64,000 nucleotides of DNA, taken from Monodelphis domestica. Its lineage: Eukaryota > Chordata > Mammalia > Didelphimorphia > Didelphidae. Positions 46,380 through 55,457 of this stretch are shown here, in pieces. The stretch lies in the NCBI RefSeq assembly GCF_027887165.1, contig NC_077227.1:443948895-444012894 (forward strand). The letters are read 5' to 3'. The translations under genes were made by a program, and so were the position numbers. A model generated the notes under the pieces. It was not told the DNA's origin. It saw only the letters and a list, made by a program, of their open reading frames with translations, and did no database searches. Positions within the stretch are counted from its first letter, which is position 1. Each line of letters begins with the position of its first letter.

Positions 46380-47098
46380 TTTGATATCCTTCCCTAATTC
46401 TAACCTTTCTTCTTCAGCTCTACCTTTTAGTCCAGTTATTTACTTTAAATCAGTCCCCCTTGTACTTCCCTTTCTACCCCCTCCTTCTTATTCCCTCCCT
46501 TATTTTCCCCTGTAGTCTTTTTTAAATTCCCCCCCCACCCTCTCCCTCCCTTGTACTGCTTCCCTCCCCACCAGTCTGTTTTTTACCCTTCTACTCCCCT
46601 ATAGGGCGCAAATCTATTCTCTTCCCCAATGGACTGGATTGTTCTTCCCTCTTTGGGTCAGTTTCAAAGTATGTAAGAGTTGAGTATTTCCTATCTCCAA
46701 CCTCTTTATCCTTCCAGTGTATCGATGTTCTCCCCCCTCCCGCCATGAGCTTCTTTGTGACATATAAATTTACCCCTATTTGTTTCTTTTCCCATTTCTT
46801 TTAGTCATAACCTCTTTTCTTTTTCAGATTTAGTCATGTATATATATATACATACACACGTATATGTATTTATGCATGCATATATCTATATACCTATTTA
46901 TGTCTTGTCCTTTCATCCTATACAGTTTGTCACTGTTCCCTCTGAGTGTAGTTCTTCTAGCTGCTTAGGTAAAAGCAACAGTTTTTAAGAGTTGCCAATG
47001 ACCTCTTTTCTCATAGGGATACATATCATTTTAACTTATTGAGTCTCTTAAAAAATTTGTTGTTGTTGTTGTTGTTGTTGTTGTTTTTCCCCTCTTTT
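46380..47098 (-). other. L1 inter-ORF region
   Basis: About 720 bp, long for an L1. The plus strand is very pyrimidine-rich at 46,400-46,760, with a TA/TG-rich run at 46,838-46,895 and (TTG)n at 47,058-47,084. There is no open frame of note, so ORF2 translation would need reinitiation or an internal route; not visible from sequence. Confidence 0.75.
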
Positions 47099-48244
47099 TT
47101 AATTACCTTTTGATGATTCTCTTGAGTTCTGTGGTTGGACTTCAAATTTTCTGTTCAGGTCTCTTCTTTTATTTATGAATGCTTGGAACTCTTCTGTTGT
47201 GTTAAATGACCATACTTTCCCCTGTAAGAATATAGTCAGTTTTGATGTGTATTTTATTCTTGGCTGTAGGCCTAATTCCCTTGCTTTCCGGAATATCGTA
47301 TTCCATGCCTTTTGGTCCTTCAGTGTGGATGCAGACAGATCCTGTGTTATCCTCACCATATTTCCATGGTATCTGAATGGCTTCTTCTTGGCAGCTTGTA
47401 ATACCTGTTCTTTCATCTGATTGTTTTTGAATTTGGCTATAACATTTCTTGGTGTTGTCCATTGGGGATTAAATACAGGGGGTGATCTGTGGATTCTTTC
47501 AATCTCCACTTTCCCCTCTTGTTCTAGGATCTCGGGACAGTTTTCCTGGATAATTTCCTCTAGTATTATGTCCAGGCTTTTTCTTTTGTCATGGTCTTCT
47601 GGTAGTCCAATTATTCTTAAATTGTCTCTTCTTGAACGATTTTCTAAATCATCTGCTTTGTGAATGAGATGCTTCACATTTTCCTCAATTTTTTCATTCT
47701 TTTTGTTTTGTTTTATAGTGTCCTGCTGCCTTGTGAGGTCACTTGATTCTAGTTGTTTTACTGTGGTTCTTAAAGATTGGATTTCATCTCTGGCTTTTTG
47801 GTTGTCTTTTTCCTTCTGGTCTGATTTTCTTTGAAGATCGTCTTTCATCCTCTTTATCTCATCTTTCATCTCCTTTGCCTCATCTTTCATCTCCTTTGCC
47901 TCATCTTTCATCTCCTTTGCCTCATTTTCCAGCTGGATGATTTTGGCTTTCAGGACACTATTTTCTTGTTTTAGTTCAAGTGCCTCTGTTTCCAGATGAC
48001 TTATCTTAAATTTTAAGTTCTTTTCCCAATTGTCTTCAGCCTCTCTTAGTTGTGTTTTGAGTTCTTCCACAGCCTGTATCCAATTTGCTGGGATTTCTGG
48101 TTTATCGTTTGCTGATTTCTCCCCCTCTGTTCCATTTGGTGAGTAGTAGCTGTCTATTGTAGTTTCTTTCTTCTGTTTCTGTTGTTTGTTCAAATTCACC
48201 CCTTCTTTCCTCCCCGTATTTGTCTGTGCTCTTGTTCCTCTCAT
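47099..48244 (-). CDS. LINE-1 ORF1 protein (RNA-binding chaperone), uninterrupted
   Basis: 381 codons with no stop or frameshift; ATG at 48,244 is the first in frame. In L1s, ORF1p trimerises, binds L1 RNA in cis and acts as a nucleic-acid chaperone in the cytoplasmic particle. Visible order: basic, low-complexity N-terminus (1-50); coiled coil about 56-205, with three identical heptads E-A-K-E-M-K-D at 108-128 and a divergent fourth to 135; an RRM-type region about 200-300 that opens with R-R-D-N-L-R-I-I-G-L-P-E and has N-V-I-A-K-F; a C-terminal domain about 300-360 with K-A-W-N-x-I-F-R-K-A-R-E-L-G. Length and order fit mammalian L1 ORF1. The frame is whole while ORF2 is broken, so the protein could in principle still be made if transcribed. 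I have no evidence of expression. Confidence 0.93.
   Translation of the reverse strand: MRGTRAQTNTGRKEGVNLNKQQKQKKETTIDSYYSPNGTEGEKSANDKPEIPANWIQAVEELKTQLREAEDNWEKNLKFKISHLETEALELKQENSVLKAKIIQLENEAKEMKDEAKEMKDEAKEMKDEIKRMKDDLQRKSDQKEKDNQKARDEIQSLRTTVKQLESSDLTRQQDTIKQNKKNEKIEENVKHLIHKADDLENRSRRDNLRIIGLPEDHDKRKSLDIILEEIIQENCPEILEQEGKVEIERIHRSPPVFNPQWTTPRNVIAKFKNNQMKEQVLQAAKKKPFRYHGNMVRITQDLSASTLKDQKAWNTIFRKARELGLQPRIKYTSKLTIFLQGKVWSFNTTEEFQAFINKRRDLNRKFEVQPQNSRESSKGN
47858..47920 (-). repeat. 21-bp tandem repeat, 3 perfect units, in ORF1 coiled coil
   Basis: Unit 'ctcatctttcatctcctttgc' is present three times without a mismatch and codes one heptad each. In-frame steps of seven residues keep the coiled-coil register. 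Confidence 0.97.
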
Positions 48245-48575
48245 TTTTTTGTTTTTTGGGGACTTCTATCAGTCTCCCCTCTTGGAGCTTTAACAAAGGA
48301 TCTCTTGGTGTAATCTCTGGGGGAGGGTTGTTGGGGGTTTGAGCTTTCCTGTCCTCTGGAGGCTTTTGATTGGCTTAAAGTCCAGCAGTCAATGAGGATG
48401 GATGGGGAGCCTGGGCTTCCCTGTGTTCTGGAGACTTTTGATGGGATTGAATTCAGCTTAGTTGGGCTGGGTTTACTCTGAGTTTTAAACTTCCTGGACA
48501 GCTGGAGCAGATATGGAGGATCTCCAAAGTTCTGGCCAGGCTGCCAGGTCTATGTTCCTTCTAGGCTGCCATCAT

Positions 48576-48590
48576 GCCATCTTGACTTCG
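48576..48590 (-). promoter_or_regulatory. Second YY1-like site inside the 5'UTR
   Basis: Sense strand CGAAGTCAAGATGGC resembles the true 5' end of this L1 (CGACTTCTGGTCAAGATGGC). It lies between the ORF1-proximal and distal tandem units, as expected for an older 5' end. Confidence 0.55.
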
Positions 48591-49465
48591 CCTCTAGGTT
48601 TCTGTTTTTTTCAGAAGACCCTGCTCTCTAAGGGGGAAGGGGTCATGGCTTGCCTGGGCTCTGAGGGCTCCTGATGGGATTAGGTTCACCTGGTTTGGGC
48701 CGAATGAGCCCTGATGCAAAAAGCCTCCTCCTCCACAATCTGTGTTGAATGCCTGGAGACTGGCCCGGGTTGTTTTCAAGGTAAGCCCTTCACTGGCCCT
48801 GAGGTTTTTGTTCTTTCAGAAGCTCTGAGGGCTCCTGATGGGATTAGGTTCAGGTGGTGTGGGCCGAATGATCCCCAAGCCAAAAAAAGGAAGAAAAAAA
48901 AAGCAGCAACCTCCTCTTCCACACTTTGTGTTGAATGCCCGGAAACTGGCCCGGGTTACTTTCAAGGTAAACTCTTCGGAGCAACCCCTTTGCCAGCCCT
49001 GAGTTTTCTGTCCTTTCAGTAGCTCTGAGGGCTCCTGATGGGATTGGGTTCAGCTGGTGCCCTAAAGCTGGGACCTCCCTTGAGACTCAGATGGAAGGAC
49101 CCAGCCAGGGGGCTACCGGCTTCCCCCTTCTCTCTATGTTTCCCTGCCATCTGTGTTGGGCGCCCCGGAGACTGGCTCAGGTTGCTTTCAAGGTGAGTCC
49201 TCAGAGCCCTGAGGTTCCCGCTGCTGCCGTGGGCTCAGCACTCTGGGTTGGGGGGGATGGGTCCTGGGACCTTCTTTCTGTCTATCCCTTAGATCCTAGT
49301 GATCTAGGGTTCTGGCTTTTGCGGTGTGCTACCTTTTGATCCAGGTCCAGGAGGAGGTTTCCCCAGGTCTATCCTGTTGTTCAGCTTGAATTTTGGTGGC
49401 CTAGGAGCACTCTGTTTGCGATCGGTAAGAAGGGTTTCCGAGGTCTGAACTTTCACTGCTTCTAC

Positions 49466-49476
49466 GCCGCCATCTT
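49466..49476 (-). promoter_or_regulatory. YY1-type site at the L1 5' end
   Basis: Sense strand AAGATGGCGGC at +22 to +32 from the 5' end. Human L1 has a YY1 site in the same place that sets the transcription start; that role is inferred here. Confidence 0.75.
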
Positions 49477-49497
49477 GACCAGAAGTCGAACTGAATC

Positions 49498-49512
49498 GAC
49501 ATCTTTATTTTC
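49498..49512. repeat. 15-bp TSD of full-length L1, right
   Basis: Same 15 bases as 42,224-42,238. Confidence 0.95.
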
Positions 49513-51322
49513 ATTAACCTTTAGGTGAAACTTATCATTTCATTCAATTATGAATGCAGAATTCTGAGAATAGATCTAAACACTTTACCAGACTTCCAGT
49601 GGAGTCCATGACATATTGAAGGTTAAGAGCTCATGTTCTATATTGATGATTTCAGTGCAAATCTCCTCGAAGGACACTTTGACCCTGTAGTAGACTGTTC
49701 ACATCTCATTTTCTCTCTGTCAGACCAGATGTGGTGGTGAACAAATCTACTTCAACTTGGTTATGGAACAATTAAAAGCAAAACCAAATAAAAACAGATG
49801 TTTTTTGTTTGTTTTGGGGGGGGGGATTCTGGTCTAGCTTTATTGGCTATAAGGCACTTGAGAACTGGGTAAAGCTGCAATGGCAGAGGGGCCTGGAGAA
49901 GGAATTAAATGGGACCAATTCTTAAGAGGGTAAGGGTTGGGGCAGAGGAGGAGAGGAAAAGGGAAAAAAATAGGAAGGAATGGGGTGGGAGTAGAGGGCT
50001 CCTGGACTCAAAAGGAAGGTGAGGGAACAAGGCAGAAAGCAATAAGGTAGTACTCTAGGACAGGAGCTGGCAAACTTTCAGAGATGGCCTGCTAAGTGTT
50101 CATTTATTCATTCCATTTTGAGCTGGGGTGGAGAGAGCAGTATTCCTTCTTAGAGATATATGTCTGTCCATGTATATTTAAGGGAAGATGCCTACAGGTT
50201 ACCCCAAAGAGACAAATTTTAGAATGAGTAATAATGCAATTGGGGCTACCCTGGAAGAATGTTCCTCTAAGTCTTAGGCTTCTGACCACTGAGAAAAGCA
50301 AACAGGGAAAGAAAAGGAAGTAGGTGGTGGGATAAGCTGTCTACTATTCCACATTTGTGACCAATTCTTTCTACATATCCGAGGTCTATCTTACAAGAGC
50401 ACGAAGTGCCACACCAAATAATCCCATCAGCTAAGAATAGCAATGGTGGCTAACTCTGTTCCTGAGAGAGTGGATGAGAAAGAAAGAAAAGTGAGAGGGT
50501 GCCAAAGAAAGTTTCATTCCCATCATGCTCAAAAGGCTGCTTTAGGAACATGTTACCAACATTACTTGAAAGAGATGATTTGGATTGTACAACACTTATG
50601 TTTTGTGTAAACCGCATCAAACAACAAACAAAAATAGAAACACTGTCATTGAATAAAATTGTTCTACCCATGTGAAATCAAATACTTAAAAAAAAAGTTT
50701 AGTCATCTGATTACTTTACTGTTAAGGAGATGTCTTAACATGCCATGCAAGAGAAAAACAGTGCTTTTGATGGGCAATCTACAAAGGAAAGGGGTAGGAT
50801 CATGGAAAGAAAGTCATTTCAGGGCTAATAAAATGATGATACTTTAAATTCATAGAGAAACTTAATACATTTATTTGTGCTGTGTGACTATTGGTGTTCT
50901 TAATCTGATTTTTCATCAATTCTCTTAAGGATTTGTAAATTTATTGTTGTATAAACCTCTATTTCAGCAGATTGCACTCTCTAACTATTGTGTAATTAGG
51001 ATTTGCTCCCCAGAACTCTAAATCCCAGCTTCCCATGTTACCTCTCATGTTGCATGCTAACGTAGGGAGGATATAGGTTTTACGTGGCTCTGCCCTCTTC
51101 CCCCCCCCCCCCCCCTTTTCCCCTGATCCAGTTTGTGGAGCTGAGGCTTTATGCCAGGCAGGAGAATCTACACACATGAATTCACTTTTTGTTAGATAAT
51201 TAGGTTTGAACTTCTATTTCTTTTAGTTTATTTTATTTCTACTTCAAGTGATTATTAAAAACTTTATAAAATACAATACTTGGACTTATTGGATATTAAT
51301 TTAAATTTTACAGTATCTAAAG
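49513..51322. other. Unassigned, repeat-poor stretch
   Basis: About 1.8 kb without a repeat family I can name. Contains a 10-G run (49,816-49,825) and a 16-C run (51,100-51,115). No credible coding frame. Confidence 0.5.
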
Positions 51323-51333
51323 ATAATCTTTGG
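51323..51333. repeat. TSD of short SINE, left
   Basis: 'ataatctttgg', repeated at 51,457-51,467. Confidence 0.85.
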
Positions 51334-51456
51334 GAGGCAGCTGGATGACTCAGTGGATTAAGAGCCAAATCTAGCCAATGTCTAGCCTTTACCACTCTTC
51401 TGCCTTGGAACCAATACACAGTATTGATTCTATGACAGAAGGTAAGGATTTAAAAA
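51334..51456 (+). mobile_element. Internally deleted CORE-SINE with TSD
   Basis: Head 'gaggcagctggatgactcagtggattaagagcc' joins directly, through 'aaatctagccaatgtctagcc', to the tail 'tttaccactcttctgccttggaaccaatacacagtattgattct' and an A-rich end. The CORE middle is missing. Flanked by 11-bp TSDs. Confidence 0.88.
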
Positions 51457-51467
51457 ATAATCTTTGG
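51457..51467. repeat. TSD of short SINE, right
   Basis: Same 11 bases as 51,323-51,333. Confidence 0.85.
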
Positions 51468-51516
51468 AAGTTGCTTTGGTTAAAAAAAATTCATCAACCT
51501 AGTAATGGGACAGAAG

Positions 51517-51706
51517 TTTTGTTTTGTTTTTGTTTTCCCTAAACCCTTACCCTTTTCAAGACAGAAGAATGGTAAGGGCTAGGTAATGGAGGTTAAGTGA
51601 CTTGCCCAGGGTCACATAGGTAGGAAGTATCTGAGGCCAGATTTGAACCTAGGATCTCTAGTCTCTAGGCCTGGCTCTCAATCCATTGAGCCACCTAGCT
51701 GCCCCC
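51517..51706 (-). repeat. CORE-SINE (SINE1-like)
   Basis: (GTTTT)-rich end, 'agacagaagaatggtaagggctaggtaatggaggttaagtgacttgcccagggtcacataggtaggaagtatctgagg', end 'ctctcaatccattgagccacctagctgcc'. Lacks the usual 'ccttggaaccaata' part. Confidence 0.85.
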
Positions 51707-52137
51707 AAAGATTTGCATTTCTGTTATTAGTGATTTAGAACTTTTTTAAATGTAGTTGTGAATACTTTGCAGCACTTCTTTTGAAAATTATTTGTTCATA
51801 TCCTTTGATGTTTTATCTATTGAGGAATGGCTATTAATTATACATATGTATATATATGTATACACATACATATATATATATATAGTTCAAATATCTTGGA
51901 TATCAAACCCTTATCAGAGAAATTTCATACAATTTTCCCCCTATCCAATCTCTTCAACTATTTCTGTTCTTATACTAAAGGCATTAATGTTGACTGTGAA
52001 GAAACTTTTGCATTTCATGTAAACAGTTGCCTATTTTATCTTTTACACTTACCTCTATCTCTTGTTTAATTAATCATATATCTCATTCTCATAGCTATGA
52101 CAAATACATGGTCTTTTTCTCCTCTAATTTTTTTATA

Positions 52138-52371
52138 AATGGCACAATGAATAAAGTGCTGGCCTTGGAGTCAAGAGGACCTGATCTCAAATCTGGCCTC
52201 ATATATACTAGCTATTGACCATAGGCAAATCACTTGACCCTGTTTGTCTCAGGCTCCTTATTTATAAAATGAGCTGGAAAAGGAAATGGCAAACCACTCC
52301 AGTATTTTTGCCAAGAAAATACCAAATGAGGTCATGAAGAGTTGGATAGAACTAACTGACAAAAACAACAG
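52138..52371 (+). repeat. Mar1-like CORE-SINE nested in the L1
   Basis: 'ggcacaatgaataaagtgctggccttggagtcaagaggacctgatctc', 'ggaaaaggaaatggcaaaccactccagtatttttgcc', 'gaggtcatgaagagttggatagaactaactgac'. Confidence 0.88.
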
Positions 52372-53635
52372 ATTATTTTTATATTAACATTGCACATCTA
52401 TTTAGAATATCTTGTGGAATGTGTTGTAAAGTACTAGTCTAAACCTAATTTTTGCTAACCTGTTTTCCAGTTTTTTCAGAAACTTGTAAAAATTTTTTAT
52501 CAAATAGGGATTATTTCCCTAGGTAATTTGTGTTTTCTACTTTATAAAACACTGTATAATTGAGTTCTTTTGTTTTTGACTCTCCCTTGTGTAGTCTATT
52601 CCATTGATCTATTTTTCTAATCTTTAAAAATACCAGGTGGTTTTGATGATTGCTGCTTTATAATATAGTTTGAATTCTGGAAATGTCATTGTCCTTTCAT
52701 ATTTAACTTCTTTTCATCATTTCCTTTGATGTTATAGGTTTAATTTTTTACTAAATGAATTTATTATTTAATCAAACTCTATAAAATATATTTGCAATTT
52801 GATTGGTATAGCATTAAAATATACATTAATTTTTGTAGTATTGTCATCTTTGTTTTAGTGGCAACATTTAGCCATGAGCACTGAATATTCCTTCAGCTAT
52901 TTAAGTTGCTTTTTTATTCTTCAAGGAATGCTTTGTAACTGAATCTATATAGGTATTTCTGGTGCTTTGAGAGGTTGATGCCCAAATATTTTATAAATTT
53001 TGTAGTTATTTGGAATGAATTTTCTCTTTCTATTACTACTTCTCGTGGTTTGTTGTTGTTGTTATTAACATATAGAAACACTATTGATTTTTTGAGGATT
53101 TTCTTTGTAGCTTGCAACTTTGCTTAAGCTATTTCTCAATTAGTATCTTTGCTGATTCCCTAGGGTTTTCCAAGTAAATCATCATATCATCCACAAACAA
53201 AGATAGTTTTATTTCCTCCTTACTTATCTTTATTCCTTTTATTCATTTCTCTTGTCTTCTTGCTCTTGCCAATATTTCCAGAACTATATCAAATAACAAG
53301 AAGGAGAATAGTTAGTCTTGCTTCATTCCCATATTTATTAGAAAAGGTCCTAGTGTGTCACCATTGTACTGGATGCTTGCTTTTGGTTTTAGATAGATTT
53401 TTTAATGATATTAAAAAAGATCCCTCTATGCCTATACTTTGTAAGTTTTTTTAGCATAAAGAATGTACATTTTTCAGGGCTTTTCCTGCTTCTATTGAGA
53501 TGATCTTGTAGTTTTGGAATGTTTGGGGGTTTTAAATGATTAATTTTATTCATTATTTTCCTGACATTAAACTATCCCTGGTATAAATCACACTTGATCA
53601 TAATCAATGATTTCTTAGATAAATCATTATAATAT

Positions 53636-53715
53636 GTTTGGATATATATTTATATAGTATTTATTTAAATATATAATATATTGCTTAATATAGGATATAT
53701 TATTATATTATATAA
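53636..53715. repeat. TA-rich low-complexity run
   Basis: Almost pure A/T with many TATA and ATAT words; lies inside the old L1 ORF2. Confidence 0.8.
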
Positions 53716-54054
53716 ACATTTTAAGTTGATGTTTACGAATGAAATTGACCAATAGTTACTTCCCTGTGTTTTTACCTTTCCCTGATTTAGGTATTGGTAT
53801 TATATTTATTTTAAACTAGGATTATGGCAGCATTCTTTCTTTCTTTCTTAATTTTTGAGAATAATTTGTGGAGTAAGGTACTAACTATTCTTTAAAAGTT
53901 TAATAGAGAAAAAAATTTTCCCTGTGAATTTTCTCATAAATAAATATATCAGATCCAGAAATCTTTTTCCCTTGGTAGTTCCAGTAGAGCAACAATTCTT
54001 TACTTTTCTCTGATTTGGTTATTTAAGATTTCTATCTGTTTTTATAAGATTATT

Positions 54055-54245
54055 CACTTACAAAAATGAACAATATGGAAATATGTTTTGTGTGATCCAG
54101 ATTGGATTGTTTGCCAGCCCCAAGAGTGGGGAAGGAAGAAGGGAGGGAAACAATTTGGATCAAATAATTTTAGAAAACTTACATGGAAATTTTTTGTTAC
54201 ATGTAATTGGTAAAAAAAATTTTTTTTTTATTTTAAAAAGAGATC
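54055..54245 (+). repeat. L1 3'UTR fragment, opposite strand, nested
   Basis: 'acaaaaatgaacaatatggaaatatgttttgtgtga', 'ggaaggaagaagggagggaaacaattt', 'ttgttacatgtaattggtaaaaaa': plus-strand 3' end of the older L1 type seen at 9,680-9,820. Confidence 0.7.
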
Positions 54246-54739
54246 TTTATTTGGTCTTATGATAGTTTTGGCATTTTATATTTTTTAAGAGATTCCTCTT
54301 TCTTTTGTGTTGTTAGTATATAACTGCATAATATGTTCTTATTTAAAAAAATTTTTTTTTCTGTTCTTGTAATTTAATCTTGCTCTTTTGCTATTTTATT
54401 TGTTTGCTTTTTCAACTCTTCTTTTTATTAGATTAGTTATGAGTTTGTCAATTTCAGCAATTGTATTAGTCCTTTCAAAAAATTTTTTTATTTTATTTAT
54501 CATTTTTATATGTTCTTTGCTTTCAATGTATCTATTTCTCTTCTCATTTTAATCTTTCATGCTTATTTTAGCTTTACTTTTTTGTTGATTCTCTAATTTT
54601 TAAAAATGCATATTCAGTTCATTAATCTTAAAAAATTTTTTGTTAATGGATGATTAGAAGGATATGATTTTCCTCCTGAGGAATTCTTTAGTTGCATCCC
54701 AGAAATTTTGGTATGTTGTTTCATCATGATCACTTTCTC

Positions 54740-54994
54740 TTACATAGTTATTGTTCCTATGCTTTGCTCTTTGACCAACTCATTACTTAAGGTTTTATCA
54801 TTTAATCTCCATTTGATTCTGTATTGTTTGTTGGTAGTGCCCGAACCAAATTTTATTCTTATTGCATTATGGTCTGGAAAAATTTCCTTTTTAAATTTGT
54901 TTGAAGTATCTCTGTGCTCCAGTACATAGTCAATTTTTTTAAAAGTTCCCTGAGGTGCAGAGAAATACGTGTATATTCTTTTGCTGTTTCCCAT
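54740..54994 (-). pseudogene. LINE-1 ORF2 endonuclease remnant
   Basis: An 84-codon open stretch with Y-F-S-A-P-Q-G-T-F-K-K-I-D-Y-V-L and P-D-H-N-A-I-R: the C-terminal endonuclease motifs (the His of H-G is Gln here). Part of the old L1; no start, closed on both sides. Confidence 0.8.
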
Positions 54995-55106
54995 TTAGAA
55001 AATTCCATAAATATTTTAATTCATTTCTCCAGAAATTTGTTTAGATTGACACTTTCCCTTTTCTTTATCTTTCTATTAGATATATCTCAAACTGATAAAG
55101 GAATAT

Positions 55107-55118
55107 TAAAGTCTCTTA
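55107..55118. repeat. 12-bp direct repeat flanking an insertion, left
   Basis: 'taaagtctctta' here and at 55,446-55,457; L1 ORF2 sequence continues outside both. Confidence 0.8.
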
Positions 55119-55445
55119 TTATATGAATTAAATATCTGGGGAACCTCCATCCCAGCACAATTCTGGAAGGACTTACCATGCCAGTCAGTCATGTGTGTGA
55201 TGGCCTATAAAGGCAGTTGGGGAAGCTCAGTCACTTTCTTTGCTCCAGTCCTGGCCCATGCTCTGGATCTTTCTTTGAACCATTCTGGTGGCTTTTATTT
55301 TGCTTGCAATCTCTGGCAAGGAGCAGCATGGAGGGGACCCAACCAAGCTGGAATCAGGAATCAGATCTTTCTTTAAGTTAGAAAGGCTGGAAAACTTATT
55401 TCTATCTTTCTTTCTCATTAATAATAAATACTTATAAATTTAATA
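55119..55445 (+). mobile_element. 327-bp insertion in old L1, unidentified
   Basis: The surrounding L1 resumes without loss after one copy of the 12-bp repeat is removed, so this is an insertion. It holds 'gcctataaaggcag' (TATA-like, 55,204-55,217), a mixed-composition body, and an A/T-rich end with 'aataataaatactta'. This looks like part of an LTR transcript or another polyadenylated RNA copied by L1 machinery. No tRNA-like SINE head is seen. The family is not recognised. Confidence 0.6.
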
Positions 55446-55457
55446 TAAAGTCTCTTA
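55446..55457. repeat. 12-bp direct repeat flanking an insertion, right
   Basis: Same 12 bases as 55,107-55,118. Confidence 0.8.

Larger units (their letters stand above)
42239..49497 (-). mobile_element. Full-length LINE-1 retrotransposon (7,259 bp)
   Basis: Minus-strand order: 5'UTR with tandem units (49,497-48,245), ORF1 (48,244-47,099), inter-ORF region (47,098-46,380) with a pyrimidine tract and a (TTG)n run, ORF2 (46,379-42,594), 3'UTR and A-tail (42,593-42,239). Both flanks carry the 15-bp TSD. On the L1 sense strand the insertion point reads TTAAT/GAAAAT, near the L1 endonuclease preference. ORF1 is whole; ORF2 has five in-frame stops and a pair of compensating frameshifts, so the copy is not autonomous today. 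Confidence 0.96.
48245..49497 (-). promoter_or_regulatory. L1 5'UTR with tandem units (putative internal promoter)
   Basis: 1,253 bp, GC-rich and with clear CpGs, unlike the rest of the window. The block 'gctctgagggctcctgatgg' recurs at 48,658, 48,822 and 49,022, each followed by related sequence including 'tgtgttgaatgcc[t/c]gga' and 'ggcccgggtt'. A more diverged pair, 'ctggaggcttttgat' and 'ctggagacttttgat', sits nearer ORF1 (about 48,358 and 48,429). L1 5'UTRs hold the RNA polymerase II promoter; promoter activity here is inferred. Confidence 0.8.

Noticed and set aside
49091..49339. Open frame in the GC-rich, CpG-bearing region that could be taken for a gene promoter and first exon
   Set aside because: The GC-rich region is the L1 5'UTR, bounded by the L1 TSD at 49,498.
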